Assembly (NCBI GenBank): GCA_902768995.1
Contig: CACXNN010000099.1
Span: forward strand, 1 to 5,241
Direction of reading: 5' to 3'
DNA length: 5,241 nt
Origin: an uncultured Eubacteriales bacterium
Lineage (GTDB): Bacteria > Bacillota > Clostridia > Christensenellales > CAG-138
Under the pieces are notes generated by a model, which was not told where the DNA came from, did no database searches, and worked only from the letters and a program-made list of their open reading frames with translations. The translations under genes and the position numbers were made by a program. Shown in pieces: positions 1-4,521 of this stretch. Within the stretch, counting starts at the first letter, position 1. Each line of letters opens with the position of its first letter.

Positions 1-1
1 C

Positions 2-208
2 GCCATCCTCAACAAGCTGGTGGACGGGGGCAGCTCCGTCATCGTCATCGAGCACAACCTGAACGTGATCAAGACCGCGGACTACATCATCGATCTCGGT
101 CCCGAGGGCGGCGACGAGGGCGGCACCGTGGTGGCCGCGGGCACGCCGGAGCAGGTAGCCCGGTGCGAGCAGAGCTACACGGGACAATATTTGAAAGGAA
201 TTATTTAA
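2..208 (+). CDS. uvrA: UvrA, excinuclease ABC subunit A (3' end only)
   Basis: This is the last 68 residues of UvrA, the damage-sensing ATPase of nucleotide excision repair in the cytoplasm, which works with UvrB and UvrC. The 5' part is outside the window, and the reading frame enters at base 2. The visible sequence holds the IEHN motif (residues 16-19 of the fragment), whose histidine is the switch (H-loop) residue of the second ABC ATPase. It is followed by the strongly conserved run KTADYIIDLGPEGGDEGG (24-41), then GTP(E)xV and the typical SYTGQYL tail. These match the UvrA C-terminus specifically rather than generic ABC transporters. Walker A, signature and Walker B motifs must lie upstream and cannot be checked. 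The stop TAA is at 206-208. It is not functionally linked to the downstream glycine genes. Product identity is near certain; intactness of the whole gene is unknown. Confidence 0.95.
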   Translation, partial: AILNKLVDGGSSVIVIEHNLNVIKTADYIIDLGPEGGDEGGTVVAAGTPEQVARCEQSYTGQYLKGII

Positions 209-213
209 AGCTT

Positions 214-243
214 TCTTCCCTTTTCTTGAAAGAAAAGGGAAGA
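214..243. repeat. Perfect 14-bp purine/pyrimidine hairpin after uvrA
   Basis: The arms 214-227 and 230-243 are exact reverse complements around a 2-base centre (GA), so in RNA the top pairs would open to make a larger loop. The left arm is all pyrimidine and the right arm all purine. It starts 6 bases after the uvrA stop, so it could help end or stabilise the uvrA transcript. It is not a canonical intrinsic terminator: the 3' flank reads CCAAAAG with no T-run on the plus strand, and the minus strand has no T-run after it either. Confidence 0.75.
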
Positions 244-302
244 CCAAAAGAACCTTAAGAAACAGTATTGCTTATCTGCGAAGACTGTATTATTCTCTTA
301 AG

Positions 303-350
303 CTTTTCTTTTTCCGCCGCTTTTTCTTTTCACCGAAAAGAAAAAGCGGC
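303..350. repeat. 16-bp hairpin with a preceding mirror repeat (possible triplex)
   Basis: The arms 316-331 and 335-350 are exact reverse complements around the 3-base loop ACC. Immediately upstream, 303-314 is a perfect mirror image of 320-331: C-T4-C-T5-C against C-T5-C-T4-C. The element sits in the AT-rich spacer just before the YdcF-family gene. Like the hairpin at 214-243, it has a pyrimidine left arm, a purine right arm and an A-rich 3' flank (AAACAAAAAAA), the opposite of an intrinsic terminator. The function is unknown. A dispersed genomic repeat is plausible but cannot be tested in one window. Confidence 0.75.
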
Positions 351-360
351 AAACAAAAAA

Positions 361-365
361 AGGAG
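361..365 (+). promoter_or_regulatory. Ribosome binding site fixing a TTG start
   Basis: AGGAG lies 8 bases upstream of the TTG at 374. No ATG or GTG in that frame is close to a comparable site, so this decides the unusual TTG start of the YdcF-family gene. The purine arm and A-rich flank of the preceding hairpin end directly before it, so folding of that element could affect access to the site. Confidence 0.75.
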
Positions 366-373
366 CCCTTCCA

Positions 374-1123
374 TTGAAATTGCTGCGTATCCTATGCCTG
401 ATCGTCGGGGCGTTTCTCGTGCTGGACACCCTGATCGTCTGCTTCCTCAGTAACTACAACCTGGGCGTGATCCTGCCCGCCATCCTGGGCCTGCCGTTGC
501 TGCTCCTGGGCCTCTTCTGGCCCCATATGGACGCCGGGTTCTGGCTGTTCCTCCGCCGGTTCATCCTGGTCTGCTACGGCCTTGGGTGCCTGTTTTTGCT
601 GTTCCTGGGCTCCCTCATGCTCCGGGCCATGGACCGGGGCGAGCACGGGGACTATGACGCCCTGATCGTTCTCGGCGCGGCGGTCCACGGGGAGAAGGTC
701 ACCTGGGTTTTGAGCAACCGGCTGGACACGGCCTACGACTACGCCGTCGAACACCCCAAGACCCTCCTGGTGGTCTCCGGCGGCCAGGGGGACGGGGAGA
801 GCGTCACCGAGGCCTCCGCCATGGCCGGGTATCTCATCCGCCGGGGCATTGCCCCTGACCGCATCCTCCAGGAGGATAGGGCCACCAGCACCGCGGAGAA
901 CTTCGCCTTCAGTAAAAGGATCATCGACGAACGCCTGGGCCAGGACGCCTCCATCGGCTTCGTCACCACCCGCTTCCACGTGTACCGGGCCGGCCGGGTG
1001 GCCCAGAAGGCGGGCATCGCTGCAAGGGGTCTGGGCGCGCCGGACGTGTGGTACCTGGCCATCAACAACTTCCTCCGGGAGTGCGTGGGCATCTGCTGGT
1101 ATACGGTGAAAGGGTGGATATAA
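374..1123 (+). CDS. YdcF/DUF218 family membrane protein
   Basis: This is a 249-residue protein starting at TTG. The N-terminal third is strongly hydrophobic with three likely membrane segments (about residues 6-25, 30-49 and 63-83). Charged residues follow, and then a DUF218 domain (about 93-245). Domain landmarks are DALIVLGAAV (95-104), the Arg of SNRLD (116), LLVVSGGQG (131-139), the E of VTEA (146), the segment GIAPDRILQEDRATSTAEN (158-176), and the late VTTRFHVYRA (197-206). These match the YdcF/SanA/ElyC group, implicated in envelope or cell-wall precursor metabolism in enterobacteria. The biochemical activity of most members is unknown, so no substrate is proposed. The layout of several helices before the domain resembles the longer Gram-positive YdcF proteins. 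No terminator follows. The promoter for the glycine operon starts 4 bases after the TAA, so readthrough into that leader is possible. No functional link to the gcv genes is evident. Family assignment is confident; role is not. Confidence 0.88.
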   Translation: MKLLRILCLIVGAFLVLDTLIVCFLSNYNLGVILPAILGLPLLLLGLFWPHMDAGFWLFLRRFILVCYGLGCLFLLFLGSLMLRAMDRGEHGDYDALIVLGAAVHGEKVTWVLSNRLDTAYDYAVEHPKTLLVVSGGQGDGESVTEASAMAGYLIRRGIAPDRILQEDRATSTAENFAFSKRIIDERLGQDASIGFVTTRFHVYRAGRVAQKAGIAARGLGAPDVWYLAINNFLRECVGICWYTVKGWI

Positions 1124-1127
1124 AATC

Positions 1128-1156
1128 TTGACAATCCCACCCCAAAATGATACTTT
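1128..1156 (+). promoter_or_regulatory. Sigma-70-type promoter of the glycine operon
   Basis: A perfect -35 box TTGACA (1128-1133) is followed by a 17-base spacer and TACTTT (1151-1156). The weak -10 is helped by an extended TGn element (TG at 1148-1149). Transcription should start near 1161-1165, shortly before the first paired element of the riboswitch at 1179. The -35 begins 4 bases after the stop of the upstream gene. Confidence 0.7.
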
Positions 1157-1178
1157 TAGGAGTGGAAAAACCGAATAG

Positions 1179-1365
1179 GCTTCGGAAGATCGGCCCGGGA
1201 GAGACTGCCGTTTGGCGGCGCCGAAGGGGACACGCAAAAACTCTCAGGCAAAAGGATCGGACCGGGACGAAGCTCCGGAAAGTGGGGGGAAAGGCCCTCA
1301 CGCCGAAGGTGCAACCGGGCGGGGAAAGGCCCCGATTCCGGGAATCTCTCAGGCAAAGAACGGAG
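1179..1365 (+). promoter_or_regulatory. Tandem glycine riboswitch (two aptamers)
   Basis: This leader RNA senses glycine for the gcv operon. Aptamer 1 has the GAGAG strand (1199-1203) paired with CTCTC (1241-1245), the conserved GCCGAAGG core (1220-1227) and AGGCAAAAGGA (1246-1256). P1 is 1191-1198 with 1257-1264 (one C·A mismatch), and P3 is very short. Aptamer 2 repeats the pattern: GCCGAAGG (1302-1309), a long P3 arm (about 1315-1341, inner stem 1320-1324/1330-1334), CTCTCAGGCAAAG (1346-1358), and P1 CTCCG (1273-1277) with CGGAG (1361-1365). Leader bases 1179-1184 pair with the linker at 1268-1273 to form P0. The tandem order followed by a gcvT gene is the classic glycine riboswitch context. 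The 3' strand of aptamer-2 P1 overlaps the foot of the terminator, which argues that glycine binding turns expression on. Confidence 0.95.
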
Positions 1366-1402
1366 GCGCAAACACTCCTTGGAGTGCTATGCGCCTTTTT
1401 GT
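1362..1402 (+). terminator. Riboswitch-controlled intrinsic terminator
   Basis: The lower stem is 1364-1370 (AGGCGCA) with 1390-1396 (TGCGCCT), extendable by G·T pairs to 1362-1363/1397-1398. A small internal loop is followed by the upper stem 1373-1378 (CACTCC) with 1381-1386 (GGAGTG). The T-run is 1396-1400. Bases 1362-1365 also form the 3' strand of aptamer-2 P1, so the ligand-bound aptamer and the terminator compete. It lies 56 bases before the gcvT start. Confidence 0.88.
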
Positions 1403-1445
1403 ATCCCCGCGCAAGGAGCGCACGAAATATACACAAATAATCAAC

Positions 1446-1452
1446 AGGAGGA
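1446..1452 (+). promoter_or_regulatory. Ribosome binding site of the gcvT fusion
   Basis: AGGAGGA lies 5 bases before ATG 1458. It decides the start: the frame stays open upstream to 1212, but that stretch is the riboswitch and terminator, and no comparable site is found there. Confidence 0.9.
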
Positions 1453-1457
1453 TTTTC

Positions 1458-4115
1458 ATGAGCGAGCTCAAACGGACCCAACTCTACGACGCCCACGTGA
1501 AGGCGGGCGCCACCATGGTGGACTTCGGCGGCTGGGAGATGCCCATCCAGTACCCCGAGGGCATCGTCGCCGAGCACCTGTTCACCCGGCACAGCTGCAG
1601 CCTCTTCGACGTGAGCCATATGGGCCGGCTGCGGGTGGAGGGCCCCGACGCGGTGGCCTTCCTGCAGCACGTGCTGACCAGCAACGTGCTGGCGCTGGAC
1701 CTGGACAAGGCCCAGTACTGCATCATCCCGGCCGAGGACGGCAGCGCCGTGGACGACGCATACCTGTATCGGTTCTTCGAGGACTGGTATCTGCTGGTGG
1801 TCAACGCCGCCAACACGGACAAGGACCTCGATCACCTGCTGCCCATCGCCAAGAACTTCGACGTGAAGATCACCAACATCACCCCGGACTACGCCTCCAT
1901 CGCCGTCCAGGGCCCCAAGAGCCGTGACCTGCTCATGACCCTCTCCGGCGGCGCCGCCGTCACCGAGCCCATGAAGAACGCCCTGGGCGTGCTGCCTCTC
2001 GAAGGCCACGAAGCCTGGGTGGCCAAGACCGGCTACACCGGCGAGCCTCTGGGCTACGAGGTGTTCGTAAAGACTGAGGACGCCCACTGGCTGTGGGACC
2101 GGCTGTTGGAGCTGGGCGCCAAGCCCGCGGGCCTGGGCGCTCGCGACACCCTGCGCCTCGAAGCTGGCATGCCCCTCTACGGCCACGAGATGGGTCTCGA
2201 CGCCGAGGGCAAGCCCATGCCCATCTTCGCCGTGTCCCTGGCCCGTTTCGCCGTCTCCTTCTCCGAGAAGAAGGGCGACTACGTGGGCCGCAAGCCCCTG
2301 GAAGCGCAGGCCGCAGCCAACAAGCGCATCCTGAACCGGGACTTCGCCCCCGAGGCTCTTAATGCCCTGCCCCGCCGCATCCGGCCCATCACCCTCCTCG
2401 ATCGCGGCGTCATCCGCGCCGGCATGCCCGTCTACAAGGGCGAGAAGCTGGTGGGCTTCGTGACCTCCGGCACCATGGTCCCCTACTACCAGGCCGAGGG
2501 CGAGGGCCTCTTCACCGCTATCCTCGATACCACCGCCAAGCGGTCCATCGGCATGGCCTACATCGACAGCGACATCCTGGACTTCGAGGAAGTGACCGTG
2601 GACGTCCGGGGCAAGAAGCTTCGGGCCGGCATCCCCCCCTACCATATGCGGGTGGACGCGCCCCCCTTCGCCCGGCCCATCCTGTACGACAAGCTCCTGG
2701 TGGAGGAGAACGCCAAGTCCACCGGAGACAACACCCAGAAGGCCATCGACCTGCTCTATGCGGCCATCGCCAACCACGAGTGGCGGCAGAACTGCTGCAT
2801 CAACCTGATCCCCTCCGAGAACACCCCCAGCAAGGCCGTCCAGCTCCTCTCCGCCAGCGACCCGTCCTTCCGGTACGCCGAGCATAAGAAGATCAAGTCC
2901 TTCTACGACGCGGACGTGTTCTACTATCAGGGCACCAAGTTCATCGACCGGGTGGAGCAGCTCCTGGTCCAGGAGATGCGCCGGTACTTCGGCTGCACCG
3001 AGGTGGAGACCCGGGTGGTCTCCGGCCAGATGTCCAACATGGCCGTCTTCTCCGCCCTCATGGACTGGAAGAATAGGCTCGATCGGAAGCACACCCCCCA
3101 GCGCCTCGGCTACGTCCTCAACAACCACATCATCAAGGGCGGCCACCTGTCCGCCCAGCCCATGGGCGCCCTCCACGACTACATCGCCGTGGACCCGGTC
3201 ACCGAGCGCAGCGCCGTGGTGAACTTCCCCGTCTGCAAGGACAACATCTTCAAGATCGACGTGGAGGAGACCAAGAAGGTCATCGCCGAGTATAAGCCCG
3301 AGCTCATCATCTTCGGCAAGAGCATGGTCCTCCACAAGGAGCCCGTGGCCGCCATCCGCAAGTTCGTGGACGAGCAGGGCATCCCCACCACCATCATGTA
3401 CGACATGGCCCACGTGCTGGGCCTCATCGGCGACCACTTCCAGAAGCCCTTCGAGGAGGGCGCGGAGATCGTCACCGGCTCCACCCACAAGACCTTCTTC
3501 GGGCCCCAGCGCGGCGTCATCGGCACCAACTGGACCAAGGAAGATCTTAAGTACGGCCTCTGGAACACCATCGAGACCCGGGCCTTCCCCGGCAGCGTCT
3601 CCAACCACCATTTGGGCACCCAGCTGGGCTTCCTCATGGCGGCCTACGAGATGAACCAGTACAAGGACGCCTACCAGGCGGCCATCATCCACAACGCCAA
3701 GCACTTCGCCAAGGCCCTGAAAGCCCAGGGTCTGGACGTGAAGGGCGACCCCGCCATCGACTACACGGAGACCCACCAGGTCATCGTGGGCGTGGGCTAC
3801 GGCGAGGGCCCCGAGATCGCGGAGCGCCTGGAGAGGAACAACATCATCGTCAACTACCAGGCCACCCCGGACGAGGAGGGCTTCACCGCCTCCGGCGCCC
3901 TGCGCATGGGCATGAGCGAGATGACCCGCTTCGGCTTCGGCGACGCGGAGTTCGACAAGCTGGCCGAGCTCATGGCGGACTGCATCCTCCGCAACAAGGA
4001 CATCCGCCAGGAGGTCATGGCGCTCAGGAGCGAGCACCTGACCATGCAGTACTGCTTTACCGACGCCGAGTTCGAGAAGGCGCTGGGCAAACTTTCCACC
4101 CTCATCGAGAAATAA
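1458..4115 (+). CDS. gcvT: GcvT aminomethyltransferase fused to a serine hydroxymethyltransferase module
   Basis: This is an 885-residue bifunctional protein; GcvT alone is usually about 360-370 residues. Residues 1-405 are GcvT, which takes the aminomethyl group from lipoyl-GcvH and makes methylene-tetrahydrofolate plus ammonia. Landmarks are VDFGGWEMPIQY (21-32), LFDVSHMG (49-56), the DD pair (99-100) holding the likely catalytic Asp, VVNAAN (114-119), TGYTGE (191-196) and GARDTLRLEAGMPLYG (227-242). Two stretches near 288-305 and 344-360 are longer than I expect for GcvT. After a short linker (about 405-427), residues 428-885 form a PLP-dependent SHMT-like module with its Schiff-base lysine at 678. 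The reading frame is continuous with no stop, and codon style does not change at the junction. The stop at 4113-4115 is followed 25 bases later by gcvH, so the gene is first in a gcv operon under glycine control. Both domain identities are clear from motifs. The coupled reaction (methylene-THF from one glycine used to convert a second to serine, or the reverse) is inference. Confidence 0.93.
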   Translation: MSELKRTQLYDAHVKAGATMVDFGGWEMPIQYPEGIVAEHLFTRHSCSLFDVSHMGRLRVEGPDAVAFLQHVLTSNVLALDLDKAQYCIIPAEDGSAVDDAYLYRFFEDWYLLVVNAANTDKDLDHLLPIAKNFDVKITNITPDYASIAVQGPKSRDLLMTLSGGAAVTEPMKNALGVLPLEGHEAWVAKTGYTGEPLGYEVFVKTEDAHWLWDRLLELGAKPAGLGARDTLRLEAGMPLYGHEMGLDAEGKPMPIFAVSLARFAVSFSEKKGDYVGRKPLEAQAAANKRILNRDFAPEALNALPRRIRPITLLDRGVIRAGMPVYKGEKLVGFVTSGTMVPYYQAEGEGLFTAILDTTAKRSIGMAYIDSDILDFEEVTVDVRGKKLRAGIPPYHMRVDAPPFARPILYDKLLVEENAKSTGDNTQKAIDLLYAAIANHEWRQNCCINLIPSENTPSKAVQLLSASDPSFRYAEHKKIKSFYDADVFYYQGTKFIDRVEQLLVQEMRRYFGCTEVETRVVSGQMSNMAVFSALMDWKNRLDRKHTPQRLGYVLNNHIIKGGHLSAQPMGALHDYIAVDPVTERSAVVNFPVCKDNIFKIDVEETKKVIAEYKPELIIFGKSMVLHKEPVAAIRKFVDEQGIPTTIMYDMAHVLGLIGDHFQKPFEEGAEIVTGSTHKTFFGPQRGVIGTNWTKEDLKYGLWNTIETRAFPGSVSNHHLGTQLGFLMAAYEMNQYKDAYQAAIIHNAKHFAKALKAQGLDVKGDPAIDYTETHQVIVGVGYGEGPEIAERLERNNIIVNYQATPDEEGFTASGALRMGMSEMTRFGFGDAEFDKLAELMADCILRNKDIRQEVMALRSEHLTMQYCFTDAEFEKALGKLSTLIEK
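2739..4115 (+). other. SHMT-like (GlyA) module within the gcvT fusion
   Basis: This region covers residues 428-885 of the fusion protein. It aligns by motif with serine hydroxymethyltransferase, which interconverts serine plus THF and glycine plus methylene-THF. NLIPSEN (449-455) matches LIASEN, YAE (473-475) includes the catalytic Glu (E. coli E57), and FYYQG (488-492) matches the YYGG tyrosines. SGQMSNMAV (522-530) matches SGSQANMAV. GGHL (561-564) contains the His that stacks on PLP (E. coli H126), and YDMAHV (648-653) holds the Asp bound to the pyridine nitrogen. THK (676-678) holds the Schiff-base lysine (K229), and SGALRMG (812-818) carries the carboxylate-binding Arg (R363). Departures: GPQRG replaces GPRGG (682-686), GMSEMTRFGF replaces GTPAITRRGF, and Ala566 stands where E. 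coli has His129. It is longer than usual between 475 and 489. Catalytic residues are intact, so an active but divergent SHMT is likely; a related aldolase or transaldolase activity is possible. Confidence 0.85.
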
Positions 4116-4126
4116 AAAATCTATTT

Positions 4127-4133
4127 AGGAGGA
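4127..4133 (+). promoter_or_regulatory. Ribosome binding site of gcvH
   Basis: AGGAGGA lies 7 bases before ATG 4141, in the 25-base gap after the fusion gene. No terminator or promoter is visible in the gap, so gcvH is co-transcribed. Confidence 0.85.
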
Positions 4134-4140
4134 TAATACC

Positions 4141-4518
4141 ATGACTTTCAATCCCGATCTCAAGTACTCCAAGTCCCATGAGTGGGTCCGCATGGACGGC
4201 GACGTGGCCGTCATCGGCATCTCCGACTTTGCCCAGGACGCCCTGGGCGACCTGGTGTTCGTGAACCTGCCCCAGGTGGGCGACGACGTGACCGCGGGCG
4301 AAGCCTTCGGCGACGTGGAGTCCGTGAAGGCCGTGTCCGACCTTATGAGCCCCGTGACCGGCACCGTCTGTGAGATCAACGAGGAGCTCCTGGACGCCCC
4401 CGAAAACCTGAACAACGACCCCTACGGCGCCTGGATCATCAAGGTGGACAACATCACCGACACCGAGGAGCTCCTGGACGCCGCCGCCTACGAGGCCCAC
4501 TGCGCCACGGAGGCATAA
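4141..4518 (+). CDS. gcvH: Glycine cleavage system H protein (lipoyl carrier)
   Basis: This is a 125-residue cytoplasmic carrier protein of normal length for GcvH. It shuttles the aminomethyl group on a lipoyl arm from the P protein to GcvT and is reoxidised by dihydrolipoamide dehydrogenase. The N-terminal SKSHEWVR (10-17) and IGISDFAQDALGDLVFVNLP (25-44) are family signatures. The lipoylation site is Lys63 in VESVKAVSD (59-67), followed by the turn PVTG (71-74). N80 and the stretch ENLNNDPYGAWIIKV (88-102) complete the lipoyl fold. It sits between the GcvT-SHMT fusion and gcvPA, so the order is T-H-PA. No lpd or lipoate ligase gene is in the window. Every expected residue is present, and there is nothing odd in it. 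Regulation should be shared with gcvT through the leader riboswitch. Confidence 0.97.
   Translation: MTFNPDLKYSKSHEWVRMDGDVAVIGISDFAQDALGDLVFVNLPQVGDDVTAGEAFGDVESVKAVSDLMSPVTGTVCEINEELLDAPENLNNDPYGAWIIKVDNITDTEELLDAAAYEAHCATEA
4509..4513 (+). promoter_or_regulatory. gcvPA ribosome binding site inside the gcvH coding end
   Basis: GGAGG lies 8 bases before ATG 4522 and overlaps the last codons of gcvH (Thr-Glu-Ala). Only 3 bases separate the gcvH stop from the gcvPA start, which fits translational coupling and fixes the gcvPA start. Confidence 0.8.
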
Positions 4519-4521
4519 GGG

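Noticed and set aside
268..295. Possible promoter TTGCTT - 16 bases - TTATTC before the YdcF-family gene.
   Set aside because: Both boxes are poor matches and there is no extended -10; the gene surely needs a promoter or readthrough from uvrA, but this is not convincing.
254..302. Imperfect outer stem CTTAAGA/TCTTAAG (254-260 with 296-302) and inner ACAGT/ACTGT (262-266 with 284-288).
   Set aside because: The halves are short, separated by a lopsided bulge, and expected by chance in AT-rich spacer; too weak to annotate.
1158..1164. AGGAGTG complementary to CACTCCT in the terminator upper stem (1373-1379), a possible long-range antiterminator.
   Set aside because: Transcription probably starts within or after these bases, so they are unlikely to be in the RNA in full.
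392..1237. Minus-strand open frames opposite the YdcF-family gene.
   Set aside because: They are shadow frames without motifs; the plus-strand frame has membrane segments and a DUF218 domain.
1409..1421. Small GCGC hairpin with AAGGA in the loop between terminator and gcvT start.
   Set aside because: Only four pairs, and no start codon follows the Shine-Dalgarno-like loop; no evidence for a leader peptide.
1212..1457. In-frame extension of the gcvT fusion by 82 codons upstream.
   Set aside because: This stretch is the glycine riboswitch and terminator; ATG 1458 has an AGGAGGA site at 5 bases and gives the normal GcvT N-terminus.
1062..4037. A 991-codon open frame on the minus strand opposite the gcvT fusion.
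   Set aside because: The protein is low in lysine, rich in His/Gly/Val/Leu and has no domain; it mirrors the GC-rich third positions of the plus-strand gene, which has clear motifs throughout.
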